From NCBI RefSeq assembly GCF_000284415.1, contig NC_017059.1, positions 616,264 through 642,019 on the forward strand: a stretch of 25,756 nucleotides of DNA. Reading direction: 5' to 3'. This DNA is from Pararhodospirillum photometricum DSM 122. Its GTDB lineage: Bacteria > Pseudomonadota > Alphaproteobacteria > Rhodospirillales > Rhodospirillaceae. Made by a program: the position numbers and the translations under genes. The notes below the pieces were generated by a model, which worked only from the letters and a program-made list of their open reading frames with translations, was not told the origin of the DNA and did not search any database. Positions 1-8,239 of this stretch are shown here, piece by piece. Position 1 is the stretch's first letter. Each line of letters opens with the position of its first letter.

Positions 1-932
1 TTGGGGGCTTCGGCGGCGGCGGCTTTGGCGGCTTCGGGAGTGAGCCAGCCGGCCTCGACCATGTTCTGGAGCACCTCCAACGTGCGGGAATGGGCGCGCT
101 CGGGACTGGCCACGGGATTGAAACGCGACGGCGCCTTGGGCAGGCCCGCGAGCAAGGCCGCCTGATAGATGCTGATATCGCGCACGCCCACCTGGAAGTA
201 ACGCCGGGCGGCGGCATCGACGCCATGGGTGCCGGCGCCGAGATAGACGCGGTTGATATAGAGGGTGAGAATTTGCTCCTTGGTGAAGGACCGCTCTAGC
301 CAGATGGAGAGGAGAACCTCCTGGATCTTGCGGCGGAAGGTGCGCTCCTGGGTCAAGAAAAGGTTCTTGGCGACCTGTTGGGTGATGGTCGAACCGCCCT
401 GGACGACGTGGCCGGCGCGCAGGTTGGTGATCATGGCCCGCAGGATGCCCCAGACATCGACGCCGAAGTGCTCAAGAAAGCGGCGGTCCTCGGTGGCAAG
501 GATGGCGCGGATCAAGGCCGGGGGAGCATCGCGGGCGCGCACGGTTTCGCCGTGGAGATCGCCAAAGGCGGCGATCTCGCGGCCGTCGGCGGCGAGCAGG
601 GTGACGGAGGGACGCCGGGTCACGCGGGCCTCGGCCTCGGGGTCGGGGAGGTCGTGGGCAAACCAGCCGACAACGCCGATACCTAGAATCAGCATCCAGG
701 TAAAAAGCACCAGGAACAGGCGCAGGGCACGCCAGGGGAAGCCGCCGCGCCGGCGCCGGGGGGAGCGGGAAGCGGCAGGCTTGCGCGCGCGCCGGGCGGA
801 ACGAGACGGCGGCCCGGGATGCTTGGACCGGCGGCGGGTCCCCGGGGGCTCGGAGTCGTCAACACTGGAGACCGAGGGACGGGAATCGAGAGAGGCGCGC
901 AGGTCCTGCGGGTTCCGGGGACTGCTGTCCAT
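1..932 (-). CDS. Class A penicillin-binding protein (PBP1A family), N-terminal part, cut by the window edge
   Basis: This is a bifunctional peptidoglycan synthase of the inner membrane; only the first 310 residues are in the window. Residues 1-68 form a basic, Ser/Pro/Arg-rich cytoplasmic tail. One membrane segment follows at about 69-90. The glycosyltransferase family 51 domain starts near 105 and shows its two signature blocks: EDRRFLEHFGVD at 148-159, with Glu148 as the expected catalytic base, and QGGSTITQQ at 178-186. NRVYLGAGTHGVDAAA at 227-242 also fits the family. The transpeptidase domain must lie beyond position 1. The start is the first ATG of the frame at 932, with a weak ribosome site (GAAAGACGG). 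I cannot separate ponA/mrcA from other class A paralogues, so no symbol is given. Confidence 0.93.
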   Translation of the reverse strand, partial: MDSSPRNPQDLRASLDSRPSVSSVDDSEPPGTRRRSKHPGPPSRSARRARKPAASRSPRRRRGGFPWRALRLFLVLFTWMLILGIGVVGWFAHDLPDPEAEARVTRRPSVTLLAADGREIAAFGDLHGETVRARDAPPALIRAILATEDRRFLEHFGVDVWGILRAMITNLRAGHVVQGGSTITQQVAKNLFLTQERTFRRKIQEVLLSIWLERSFTKEQILTLYINRVYLGAGTHGVDAAARRYFQVGVRDISIYQAALLAGLPKAPSRFNPVASPERAHSRTLEVLQNMVEAGWLTPEAAKAAAAEAP

Positions 933-1185
933 GACCGTCTTTCACACTGAAATCACACTGGAATGGGAGAATAGAAAACCAAAATGATACCAAAAGGTTG
1001 AAACGCTCCCAAGGAAACGGACGCTTCCCCGCGAGGCCTCGATAAAAATGAAGGAAACACAAGCAAAATCCAAGACTTGACAACACCGGAGCGCCCCTCC
1101 CTTGAAGCGCGGGCCCATTGTCTTTATCCTGGAACGAGCCATGAAACCAGGGGGCGGTCCGATGTGTCCAAAGGAAGATCCCACC

Positions 1186-1380
1186 ATGCTCCTTCCTGAG
1201 TTTCCTCAAGCGCTCACCACCCGGCTGGAAGCCATCGCACAGAAAACGGGCAAAACCTGGGAAGAATGCCTACTCCAGGCCGTGGCAGATTTCGTCGAAG
1301 GATGGGAAGAATACCACCGGACGATTGAAACTCTCCAGGAAGAGGAGGTCCGCCCTGTCCTGAAAGCGGTCAACGAGTAG
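1186..1380 (+). CDS. Small ribbon-helix-helix-like protein
   Basis: A 64-residue protein. The pattern of an N-terminal strand followed by RLEAIAQKTGKTWEECLLQAV and then VEGWEEYHRTIETL resembles CopG/RelB-type ribbon-helix-helix regulators and antitoxins, which bind DNA as dimers through the N-terminal strand. The start at 1186 is chosen because AAGGAAG lies about 8 bases upstream; an in-frame ATG at 1102 would add 28 residues that look non-coding. No toxin gene follows, and the next gene is an ATP-grasp enzyme 107 bases later. The fold assignment rests on pattern only. It could instead be a short conserved hypothetical protein. Confidence 0.6.
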   Translation: MLLPEFPQALTTRLEAIAQKTGKTWEECLLQAVADFVEGWEEYHRTIETLQEEEVRPVLKAVNE

Positions 1381-1487
1381 GCACATTGCCTGTTTACCGA
1401 GCGGATCTTGCGGGTATAAACGCTTGTTGACGAGGAATCGGTCAAGGCATAAGCGTGGAGAGTGCCCTGGCCCTCGCGGAGACCTTC

Positions 1488-2906
1488 ATGCCCAGCAAAC
1501 CCTTCGACGAAATGACCCGGCCGGACGGGACCATTCGCGCGCCCTACGAGGTCTATGACCGGTGGAGCGAACACATCCCAGCCGAGCTTTTGAGACAAAA
1601 ACACACGCAAGCCGACCTTCTTTTCAAGCGCATTGGCATCACTTTTGCCGTTTATGGCGATACCCAGGGCGGCGAGCGCCTGATTCCTTTTGACGTTGTG
1701 CCCCGCATCATCAGTGCCCGCGAATGGGATAATCTGTCGCGCGGTGTGTGCCAGCGGGTCGTTGCCCTTAATAAATTCATTCATGATATTTACCATGATC
1801 AGGAAATTGTGCGGGCCGGCAAAGTTCCCCGCGCCCTGGTGGAGCACAATGACCAGTTCCGCGCCGAGATGATCGGCTTTGACCCACCGCACGATGTTTA
1901 TGTACAGATTGCCGGCATCGACGTGGTGCGAACGGCCGAGGACGAATTCCACGTTCTGGAAGACAACCTGCGCACACCATCCGGGGTTTCCTACATGCTG
2001 GAAAACCGGGACATGATGATGCGGTTGTTTCCCGACTTGTTCGACAAATACCGCGTGGCTCCGGTCAACCACTACCCGCAAGAGCTTCTCAAGACCCTGA
2101 AGCACGCCGCGCCCGCCCACGCGCCCAACCCAACGGTGGTTCTGCTCACTCCGGGGCAGTTTAACAGCGCTTATTTTGAACACGCCTTTCTAGCTGATGA
2201 GATGGGCGTGGAACTCGTGCAAGGTCAGGATCTGTTCGTCGAGGACGACGGTTTTGTGTACATGCGCACCGTGGACGGGCCGCAGCGGGTGGACGTGATC
2301 TATCGGCGCATCGACGACGATTTCCTCGATCCCCGAGCCTTCCGCAAGGACAGCATGCTGGGCGTGCCCGGCTTGTTCGAGGCCTACAAGCGCGGCCGGG
2401 TGACGCTAGCCAATGCCATTGGCACCGGCATTGCCGACGACAAGGCGGTCTACGATTACGTGCCGGCCATGATCGAGTTTTATCTCGGCGAGAAGCCCAT
2501 CTTGCGCAACGTGCCGACCTATCACCTGGACGACGCCGAAGACCAGAAATACGTCCTTGATCGTCTTTCCGAGTTGGTGGTCAAGGAAGTCCACGGCTCG
2601 GGCGGGTACGGCATGCTGGTGGGGCCCAAGGCCTCGAAAGCCGAGATCCTGGCCTACAAGGACCGGATCCTGGCCAACCCCGGCAACTTCATCGCCCAGC
2701 CGACGCTGGCGCTTTCCACCTGCCCAACCTTTGTCAGCGATGGCCTTGTGCCCCGCCACGTGGACCTGCGCCCGTATGTGTTGACCGGAGAAACGACGCA
2801 GGTGGTCCCGGGCGGCTTAACCCGAGTTGCGCTCAAGGAAGGCTCGCTGGTGGTCAACTCCTCTCAGGGGGGCGGCACCAAGGATACCTGGGTTCTGGAG
2901 GATTGA
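1488..2906 (+). CDS. Circularly permuted type 2 ATP-grasp protein (DUF404/DUF407)
   Basis: A predicted 472-residue cytoplasmic ATP-dependent carboxylate-amine ligase. The family hallmarks are visible: FDEM at 6-9, the block LLFKRIGITFAVYGD at 44-58, LIPFDVVPRII at 65-75, HVLEDNLRTPSGVSYMLENR at 155-174, and later a glycine-rich ATP loop (HGSGGYGM) and RHVDLRPY. Length is normal for the family. ATG 1488 is preferred because GCGGAG lies 7 bases upstream and homologues begin just before FDEM; a GTG at 1455 would add 11 residues. The alpha-E gene starts 4 bases after the stop, so the two are an operon. In other proteobacteria this pair sits with a transglutaminase-like protease and is thought to make or process a small peptide. 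The substrate is unknown. Confidence 0.9.
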   Translation: MPSKPFDEMTRPDGTIRAPYEVYDRWSEHIPAELLRQKHTQADLLFKRIGITFAVYGDTQGGERLIPFDVVPRIISAREWDNLSRGVCQRVVALNKFIHDIYHDQEIVRAGKVPRALVEHNDQFRAEMIGFDPPHDVYVQIAGIDVVRTAEDEFHVLEDNLRTPSGVSYMLENRDMMMRLFPDLFDKYRVAPVNHYPQELLKTLKHAAPAHAPNPTVVLLTPGQFNSAYFEHAFLADEMGVELVQGQDLFVEDDGFVYMRTVDGPQRVDVIYRRIDDDFLDPRAFRKDSMLGVPGLFEAYKRGRVTLANAIGTGIADDKAVYDYVPAMIEFYLGEKPILRNVPTYHLDDAEDQKYVLDRLSELVVKEVHGSGGYGMLVGPKASKAEILAYKDRILANPGNFIAQPTLALSTCPTFVSDGLVPRHVDLRPYVLTGETTQVVPGGLTRVALKEGSLVVNSSQGGGTKDTWVLED

Positions 2907-2910
2907 TGCC

Positions 2911-3894
2911 ATGTTGAGCCGTACCGCCGACAACCTGTATTGGATGGCGCGCTATGTGGAGCGGGCCGAGAACATGGCGCGCATCCTTGACGTCTCCCAT
3001 CGCATGCACCAGCTCCCCCATAACGGCGAGGGCTCGGGGGCGCAGTGGGAGCCGGCCTTGATCATTGCCGGCCAAAAGCCTTTTTATGAGGCGCGCTTTG
3101 ATGTGATCTCGGCGAGCCACGTGATCGCGTTCATGGCGCTGGATCCCGAGAATCCATCGAGTATCGTGTCGACCCTGGGGGCCGCGCGCGAAAACGCCCG
3201 GGCCGAGCGCTTTGTCCTGCCGATCGAGATCTTTGAAAGCCTCAATGCCACGTGGCTAGAGCTTCAGTCGGTGAACTATAAACGGCTGCTCGACTGGGGC
3301 TTTCGAGAATTTTTCGAGTGGGTCAAGGAACGCTGTCACCAGTTTCACGGCACCATGGTCAGCACCATGATGCAAACCGACGCCTATCACTTTACCCGCC
3401 TTGGGATTTTCATCGAACGGGCCGACAATACCGCTCGCTTGCTTGATGTGAAGTATCACGTCCTGGCCCCCGACGAGAATAAGCTCGACGAGGCGGTGGA
3501 TTACTATCAGTGGGGCGCGGTGCTGCGGGCCATGTCGGCGTTCAAGGCCTACCGCATCACCTATCGCGATTCCATCAAGCCGCGTCAGGTGATCGAGCTT
3601 CTCACGCTGCGCGGCGAGTTTCCCCGCTCCTTGCACCACTGCACGGCTCAGGCCACCGCGTTGTTGGAGGCCATGGCCCCGGAGTCGGAAGGAGCGCGCT
3701 TGGCCGGCGAAATGAACGCCCGCCTGCGCTATGGCCGGGTCCAAGACATCACCCGGCGCGGCTTGCATGAGTTCCTGACCGAGTTCATTACCCGCAACGC
3801 CCTGATCAGCGACGAGGTGGCGCGGACCTTCTACCTCGATCCGGCGACCGCCTTGCTCGCCACGCCCGGCCAAAGCCAACGACAGACGGCCTAA
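2911..3894 (+). CDS. Alpha-E domain protein
   Basis: A 327-residue all-helical protein of the alpha-E family, the usual partner of the permuted ATP-grasp enzyme upstream. Two alpha-E signatures are visible: SRTADNLYWMARYVERAENMARILDV near the N-terminus (starting at residue 3) and, in the second half, FTRLGIFIERADNTARLLDV. The ATG at 2911 is preceded by GGAGG inside the end of the previous gene, which suggests translational coupling. A reading frame open from 2827 would overlap the ATP-grasp gene and adds only non-family sequence. The transglutaminase gene that often completes this cluster is absent; a repeat element and the metZ riboswitch follow instead. The biochemical role of the family is not established. 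Confidence 0.9.
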   Translation: MLSRTADNLYWMARYVERAENMARILDVSHRMHQLPHNGEGSGAQWEPALIIAGQKPFYEARFDVISASHVIAFMALDPENPSSIVSTLGAARENARAERFVLPIEIFESLNATWLELQSVNYKRLLDWGFREFFEWVKERCHQFHGTMVSTMMQTDAYHFTRLGIFIERADNTARLLDVKYHVLAPDENKLDEAVDYYQWGAVLRAMSAFKAYRITYRDSIKPRQVIELLTLRGEFPRSLHHCTAQATALLEAMAPESEGARLAGEMNARLRYGRVQDITRRGLHEFLTEFITRNALISDEVARTFYLDPATALLATPGQSQRQTA

Positions 3895-3896
3895 AG

Positions 3897-3929
3897 GAAA
3901 GGCTGGGGAGGCTTGCCTCCCCAGACCCC
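3897..3929 (+). repeat. Palindromic repeat copy R1
   Basis: Begins 3 bases after the alpha-E stop codon. A perfect 10-bp stem CTGGGGAGGC / GCCTCCCCAG with a TT loop, followed by ACCCC. There is no T-run, so it is a weak candidate for a classical terminator on this strand. Confidence 0.85.
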
Positions 3930-3945
3930 GCGAAACCTTTTCCCC

Positions 3946-3974
3946 TTGACCCGATCGGCTGAGGGGACTTATCG
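3946..3974 (+). promoter_or_regulatory. Probable promoter of the metZ riboswitch transcript
   Basis: TTGACC at 3946-3951 and TTATCG at 3969-3974 are 17 bases apart, a fair -35/-10 pair. A transcript starting near 3981 would begin just before the SAM-II aptamer, which supports the assignment. Confidence 0.45.
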
Positions 3975-3983
3975 TGACGACGG

Positions 3984-4038
3984 TTCGTGGGGATTTGAGA
4001 CCGGCTTGCGCCCACGTAAAATAAACCGCTAAAAGGGT
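3984..4038 (+). promoter_or_regulatory. SAM-II riboswitch
   Basis: This matches the SAM-II aptamer of alphaproteobacterial methionine genes. The P1 stem is CGTGGG (3986-3991) with CCCACG (4011-4016). Between them lie the conserved GATTTG and CCGGCTTGC. A short A-rich linker then leads to the invariant GCTAAAAGGG (4028-4037), which forms the pseudoknot with the loop. It lies 61 bases before metZ, the expected target class. Binding of S-adenosylmethionine should reduce expression. The terminator directly after it points to transcriptional control, although many SAM-II elements act on translation. Confidence 0.9.
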
Positions 4039-4052
4039 CGCGTGACGTGACG

Positions 4053-4079
4053 TCCCGGCCTGATAGCCGGGATTTTTTT
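4053..4079 (+). terminator. Riboswitch-linked intrinsic terminator before metZ
   Basis: The stem TCCCGGC (4053-4059) pairs with GCCGGGA (4066-4072) around the loop CTGATA and is followed by seven T (4073-4079). It sits between the SAM-II aptamer and the metZ start codon at 4099. The GGG at the end of the aptamer (4035-4037) could pair with the CCC of this stem when SAM is absent, which would make an antiterminator; that pairing is inferred. Confidence 0.8.
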
Positions 4080-4098
4080 ATGTCGCGGAGACTCAATC

Positions 4099-5295
4099 AT
4101 GACCAAAAAGACCTCGCCCCATCTGCGCCCCGAAACGCTTCTGGTGCGCGGCGGCCTAAGCCGCACCGGGTTTCACGAAACCAGCGAGGCTTTGTTCCTG
4201 AATTCCGGCTACGTCTATGACACGGCGGCCGAAGCAGAGGCGTCGTTTGACGGCACTTTGGAACGCTACGTTTATTCGCGCTTTCGCAACCCTACTTTGA
4301 GTGTGTTCGAAGAGCGGCTGGCAGCCCTGGAAGGGGCCCCCGTGGGCAAGGCGGTGGCGAGCGGCATGGCCGCCGTGACCTCGGCCTTGCTGTCCCTGGT
4401 GCGCGCCGGGGATCGGGTGGTGGTCGGTCGCGAGCTTTTTGGCTCGTGCACCTGGGTCGCTTGCGATCTGCTGCCCCGCTACGGCGTCGAGGTGGCCGTG
4501 GTGGCGGCGGACGATCTCGCTGGCTGGGAAGCGGCGTTGTCGCGCCCGACCCGCGCCGTGTTTTTCGAGACGCCCTCGAACCCCACCTTGCGCCTTGTCG
4601 ATCTGCAAGCCGTGGCCGATCTGGCCCATGCCGCCGGAGCAGTGGTGATTGTGGACAATGCGGTGGCTTCGCCCATCGTGCAGCAACCACTGGCCCACGG
4701 GGCCGATGTGGTCATCCACTCGGCGACCAAGTGGATCGACGGTCAGGGCCGGTGCCTGGGCGGGGCGATCTTGTGCTCCGAGGCCTTCAACGAAGAGTAT
4801 TTGGGGCCCTTCCTGCGCCATACCGGGCCCTGCCTGTCGCCCTTTAATGCCTGGGTGTTCCTTAAGGGCCTGGAGACCTTGGGCCTGCGCCTCGCCCGCC
4901 ACGCCAGCACGGCCCAACGTCTGGCGGAACTGGCCGAGGCCCATCCGGCGACCGCTGCCGTCCATTATCCCGGTCTGGCCAGCCACCCGCAGCACGCCTT
5001 GGCACAAAAGCAAATGACGTCGGGCGGCGGCTTGCTGGCCCTCAACTTGGCGGGCGGCAAGGAGGCGGCCTACCGCTTCTTGAACGCCTTGCGGGTGGTG
5101 GATATCAGTAACAACCTGGGAGATGCCAAGTCCCTGGCCTGCCACCCCTGGACCACCACCCACCAGCGCCTGACCGTCGAGGAAAAAGAAACCCAGGGAA
5201 TCACCGAAGGCTTGCTGCGCCTGTCGGTGGGTCTGGAAGATCCCGAGGATCTCGCCGAAGACCTGACCCGCGCCCTCGACGCCGCCGCGTCTTGA
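4099..5295 (+). CDS. metZ: O-succinyl/O-acetylhomoserine sulfhydrylase, PLP-dependent
   Basis: A 398-residue cytoplasmic enzyme of the Cys/Met-metabolism PLP family. It should convert an activated homoserine plus sulfide to homocysteine in methionine synthesis. SATKWIDGQGRCLGGA at 208-223 holds the PLP lysine (Lys211). IVDNAVASPIVQQP (184-197) contains Asp186, which contacts the pyridine ring. YSRFRNPT (59-66) and FETPSNPTL (156-164) are also typical. The WIDGQGR sequence and the SAM-II riboswitch favour MetZ over cystathionine beta- or gamma-lyase; cystathionine gamma-synthase is the main alternative. A GGAG lies 9 bases before the ATG. The gene is single and ends facing the chemoreceptor gene on the other strand. 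Confidence 0.9.
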   Translation: MTKKTSPHLRPETLLVRGGLSRTGFHETSEALFLNSGYVYDTAAEAEASFDGTLERYVYSRFRNPTLSVFEERLAALEGAPVGKAVASGMAAVTSALLSLVRAGDRVVVGRELFGSCTWVACDLLPRYGVEVAVVAADDLAGWEAALSRPTRAVFFETPSNPTLRLVDLQAVADLAHAAGAVVIVDNAVASPIVQQPLAHGADVVIHSATKWIDGQGRCLGGAILCSEAFNEEYLGPFLRHTGPCLSPFNAWVFLKGLETLGLRLARHASTAQRLAELAEAHPATAAVHYPGLASHPQHALAQKQMTSGGGLLALNLAGGKEAAYRFLNALRVVDISNNLGDAKSLACHPWTTTHQRLTVEEKETQGITEGLLRLSVGLEDPEDLAEDLTRALDAAAS

Positions 5296-5304
5296 GAAAC
5301 GCTT

Positions 5305-5368
5305 GGGGGGTGTTCGTTGGGGGAAAACGGGGCGGCAGCCCCGTTTTCCCCCAACGGAACACCCCCCC
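5305..5368. terminator. Long hairpin between convergent genes
   Basis: GGGGGTGTTCGTTGGGGG...CGGGGC pairs with GCCCCG...CCCCCAACGGAACACCCCC, giving a stem of about 28 bp with one bulged base and a GGCA loop. It lies between metZ (+) and the chemoreceptor gene (-), so it could end or protect both transcripts. No T-run follows on either strand. Confidence 0.6.
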
Positions 5369-5375
5369 GGGGCGT

Positions 5376-6680
5376 TTATCGCATAGCGGCGACTTGGTCG
5401 ATGAACTGGCGGACATCGACGGAGAGGCCGTCGCTTTGGTGGGAGAGGTCGCCGGCGGCGCGGGTGATCTCGCTGACCGCATGGGTGGACTCGCTCACGC
5501 CATCGGCGACGTTGGCAATACTGTCGGCGACGACATGGACGCCATCGACGGCGCGGTGAATATTGCCGGCAATTTCGCCAACGACGCCGCGTTGTTCGTC
5601 GATGGTAGCGTGGATCGACTGGGCGGCGCCACTGATATCGCGGATGGTGGAGGCAATGCCCTGGATGGCGCGGACCGCTTCATCGGTGGCGGAGCGCATG
5701 CCCTCGATCTGGCTCACGATTTCGTCGGTGGCGCGGGCCGTCTGGTTAGCAAGGTTTTTCACTTCGCCGGCCACCACGGCAAAGCCCTTGCCCGCTTCGC
5801 CGGCGCGCGCGGCCTCGATGGTGGCGTTGAGAGCGAGAAGATTGGTCTGGTTGGCGATATTGTTGATGAGTCCGACAACCTCGCCGATGCGGGCCGAGGC
5901 CTCCGAGAGCGTGGTGATGGTGCGCTCCGCATCGCGGGCCGTGTGGACAGCAGCATTAGCGACGTCGGAGGTGTGAGCCACCTGATTCGCCACCTCGTTG
6001 ATGGAGGCCGAGAACTCCTCGGTCGCAGCGGCCACGCTCGAAACGTTGGAAGACGCATCACGGGCCGCGCCAGCAACGCGCGAGGACTGGCGGTCGGTTT
6101 CGCTGGCCACGGCGGAGAGGCTTTCCGCTGAGGCCTGGAGTTGCTGGGCGGCGGCCGAGACCGTTTGCACCACATCCATGATCCGCGCCCCCACCCGCGC
6201 GGCGCTTTCTTTAAAGCCCGAGGTTTTCTGGTCCATGGCTTCCAGCCCCCGATTCACGGTATCGGAATAGAGGCCGAAGTCGCCCACCATGCCCCGGCGG
6301 AGGATCTTGCGGAAGTAGTCGCCCCGGCTCGCATATTCGAGGGCGGCACCGGCCTCCCGGGCGAAGGCCTCGGTCACATCGAGCAGGTGGTTGATATTAT
6401 GCTGCATCCGCCCGATGCGGCCTGGATCACGAATGTTAAGGATGCGGGTCCCCAACTGCCCCCGGGCGGCGGCCTGCGCCGAATCTGCCGCCTTGTCGAT
6501 TTCCTTCATGAGGGTCACGAGGAAAAGCAAGGTCAGACCCGCCGAAAGTGAGGCAACCCCGGCCGCTGCAGCGCCCCCCCAATCGCCCCCGAGCACACTA
6601 AGGACGACGGCCGCGAGGGCCGCGACCAGGGTGAGCCCCCCGGCCCCGGCGAGCTTAGAGACCGTGGATGTATTCATCAT
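5376..6680 (-). CDS. Methyl-accepting chemotaxis protein without a periplasmic sensor domain
   Basis: A 434-residue chemoreceptor. Two hydrophobic segments at about 10-32 and 35-58 are separated by only a few residues, so there is almost no periplasmic domain. A helical linker follows (about 60-155, with the GRGD-like region near 118-122 and [11 protein letters not shown] at 130-140). The long MCP coiled coil has its conserved hairpin tip at about 266-312 ([34 protein letters not shown] spans this region), where CheA and CheW bind. The start overlaps the end of the upstream PAS gene by 26 bases, so the two are translationally coupled. Input most likely comes from that PAS protein. Confidence 0.93.
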   Translation of the reverse strand: MMNTSTVSKLAGAGGLTLVAALAAVVLSVLGGDWGGAAAAGVASLSAGLTLLFLVTLMKEIDKAADSAQAAARGQLGTRILNIRDPGRIGRMQHNINHLLDVTEAFAREAGAALEYASRGDYFRKILRRGMVGDFGLYSDTVNRGLEAMDQKTSGFKESAARVGARIMDVVQTVSAAAQQLQASAESLSAVASETDRQSSRVAGAARDASSNVSSVAAATEEFSASINEVANQVAHTSDVANAAVHTARDAERTITTLSEASARIGEVVGLINNIANQTNLLALNATIEAARAGEAGKGFAVVAGEVKNLANQTARATDEIVSQIEGMRSATDEAVRAIQGIASTIRDISGAAQSIHATIDEQRGVVGEIAGNIHRAVDGVHVVADSIANVADGVSESTHAVSEITRAAGDLSHQSDGLSVDVRQFIDQVAAMR

Positions 6681-7179
6681 AGGTCAACCCCTTGCGATCG
6701 AGCATCGCGTTGATAATCCCCACACTGGCGGCGGCGCCCTCTTTGGAGGAGGCGTGACGGCGTTCTTCGGCTCGCATCTGCGCGTACAGGTCCTTGATGA
6801 CAGGCAGGATATGCTTGTCCGGGACCCGGCGGTTTGAATGGTAGCCGACGATCCGGCGATCTCGGTCAAAGTTCGGCGTCACGTGGGCGAGAACCCAGTA
6901 ATGATCCCCATTTTTTGCCATGTTACAGACATAGGCAAATATTTCGTTACCAGACTGGATTCTATTCCACATCAGGCGAAAGACCCCCGCGGGCATATCG
7001 GGATGTCGAATGATGTTATGAGGCTTACCCAAGACCTCTTCTTCTGAATAATCCGCAATAGTTAAAAATATCTTGTTGGCGTAGGTGATAATGCCTTTGG
7101 GATCTGTCTTTGAGACAATCACATCATCTTCGGAAAAATAGCGTTCGACATTGGTTGGTCTAACGGTTGACCTAGACAT
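6655..7179 (-). CDS. Aer-like PAS domain protein, probable redox/oxygen sensor
   Basis: A 174-residue soluble protein with a single PAS domain at about 12-120. The stretch with IIRHPDMP (56-63), MW (70-71), KNGDHYW (89-95) and GYHSNRR (112-118) closely follows the FAD-binding PAS domain of E. coli Aer, including the tryptophan in the MW pair. A 55-residue helical tail follows, ending DEYIHGL. There is no HAMP or signalling domain: those functions are in the next gene, which overlaps by 26 bases. The ATG at 7179 is preferred to a GTG at 7218, because the PAS family sequence starts shortly after it and AGCAGG precedes it. The cofactor is inferred from similarity. Confidence 0.88.
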   Translation of the reverse strand: MSRSTVRPTNVERYFSEDDVIVSKTDPKGIITYANKIFLTIADYSEEEVLGKPHNIIRHPDMPAGVFRLMWNRIQSGNEIFAYVCNMAKNGDHYWVLAHVTPNFDRDRRIVGYHSNRRVPDKHILPVIKDLYAQMRAEERRHASSKEGAAASVGIINAMLDRKGLTYDEYIHGL

Positions 7180-7613
7180 CCTGCTTCCACTCCACCACTC
7201 CAGCACTCCACCGTTCACAGTCTCGGGAAAACGTCCGGATCGTCTGGAGTCTCACCGGAGGGACCCAAAGGCCCTCCTTTCCCCTGGTCGTCATCTCAAT
7301 CAAAACGAGCAGAAGGAGACGAGGCCTCTCCCAAAAAAGATGATGCCGGGAGCCCCGTAGGAACAAGGGAAGGCCTCACATATTTCCGCCCCCCTTCCTC
7401 TCCCCCTCCTCGCTCTCGCCCCCCGAACGCGAGGCCGGATCATACCGCATCGCGCTTGCCGTTCAACAACGACCCCATCCTTGGGAGGAGGATGGACGAG
7501 GTTTCGAGACGCAAGTCCCCCCAAGGGATGATAAAGACTGGTCCCTCCCTTTGTGCGGCGCAAAGGCTCGTTGAAGGAGTATTACCCGTCTTAATCTCTT
7601 AGGAAACGTTTTT
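7180..7613. other. Intergenic region between chaC-like and PAS genes
   Basis: 434 bases without a convincing gene. An open frame on the minus strand (7300-7563) has no family resemblance and an atypical composition. The part next to 7179 must hold the promoter of the PAS/chemoreceptor pair; I saw no clear sigma28 or sigma54 consensus. A short stem CCTTTG / CAAAGG lies near 7550, just downstream of the chaC-like stop codon. Confidence 0.5.
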
Positions 7614-8183
7614 TTAGGGTGACTCGCCCAGAGCGTCCACAGCCCTCAGGAGTTGATGCAAGGCGGGGTCACTCACGTTGAGGTCCTCGAGATGAGCAAC
7701 GCAAGACGCCAGATAATCGCGGGCGGCTCCCTGAGTGCCCCGACCGTGCCGAACAAGGCGAGCCGCCTCCCCCAGGGCAAGGCCGCCGCGAAACTGGGGG
7801 TGGGCGGGATCGGCGACGTAGCACAGGGCCTCAACGCTCCGCCCGTCGTTCAGGGCCACGGGCAAGAGGCGTTCGTGGTAGACGCCCGTGATTAATTCCC
7901 GCTCACGCACCTTGGCCACAATGGCGGGCCGCAAGGCGGGAGTAAGGCGAAAGGCCCGGCCATGGCAGGTGCCGCCGGGTTCCAGGCCAAGGACAAGTCC
8001 CGGGCTTTGCGGAGTGCCCCGATACTGGGTCGAAAGAATGCAAGCAGAGCGATGATAGCCCTGCAACAAGGCCGGGCACGTTTCCTCAAAAGGGAAATCA
8101 GGGCGCCACATGAGGGAACCATAGCCAAAAACCCAACTGACCTGACTGGGGTCAATGTTATCTTTGTCCGTGCTTGTGATCAT
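7614..8183 (-). CDS. ChaC-like gamma-glutamylcyclotransferase
   Basis: A 189-residue cytoplasmic protein. WVFGYGSLMWRPDF (17-30) is the substrate-binding loop that defines the family, RGTPQSPGLVLGL (55-67) matches the RG.P..PG..L pattern, and RERELITGVYHER (93-105) contains the expected catalytic glutamate. ChaC-type enzymes split glutathione into 5-oxoproline and Cys-Gly. The start is ATG 8183, 12 residues before the first conserved block; a longer frame to 8249 adds sequence that overlaps the divergent gene. Its start lies 56 bases from that of the DUF2125 gene on the other strand, so the two share a promoter region. Confidence 0.88.
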   Translation of the reverse strand: MITSTDKDNIDPSQVSWVFGYGSLMWRPDFPFEETCPALLQGYHRSACILSTQYRGTPQSPGLVLGLEPGGTCHGRAFRLTPALRPAIVAKVRERELITGVYHERLLPVALNDGRSVEALCYVADPAHPQFRGGLALGEAARLVRHGRGTQGAARDYLASCVAHLEDLNVSDPALHQLLRAVDALGESP

Positions 8184-8239
8184 TCCATGGTATCCTGCTG
8201 GGGCAATCGGGAACAAGGGTGGAGGCAGGAGATCACGCC

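Noticed and set aside
7300..7563. Minus-strand 87-residue open frame between the chaC-like and PAS genes
   Set aside because: It has no family resemblance and an odd Arg/Gly-rich composition. The DNA is more likely leader and promoter.
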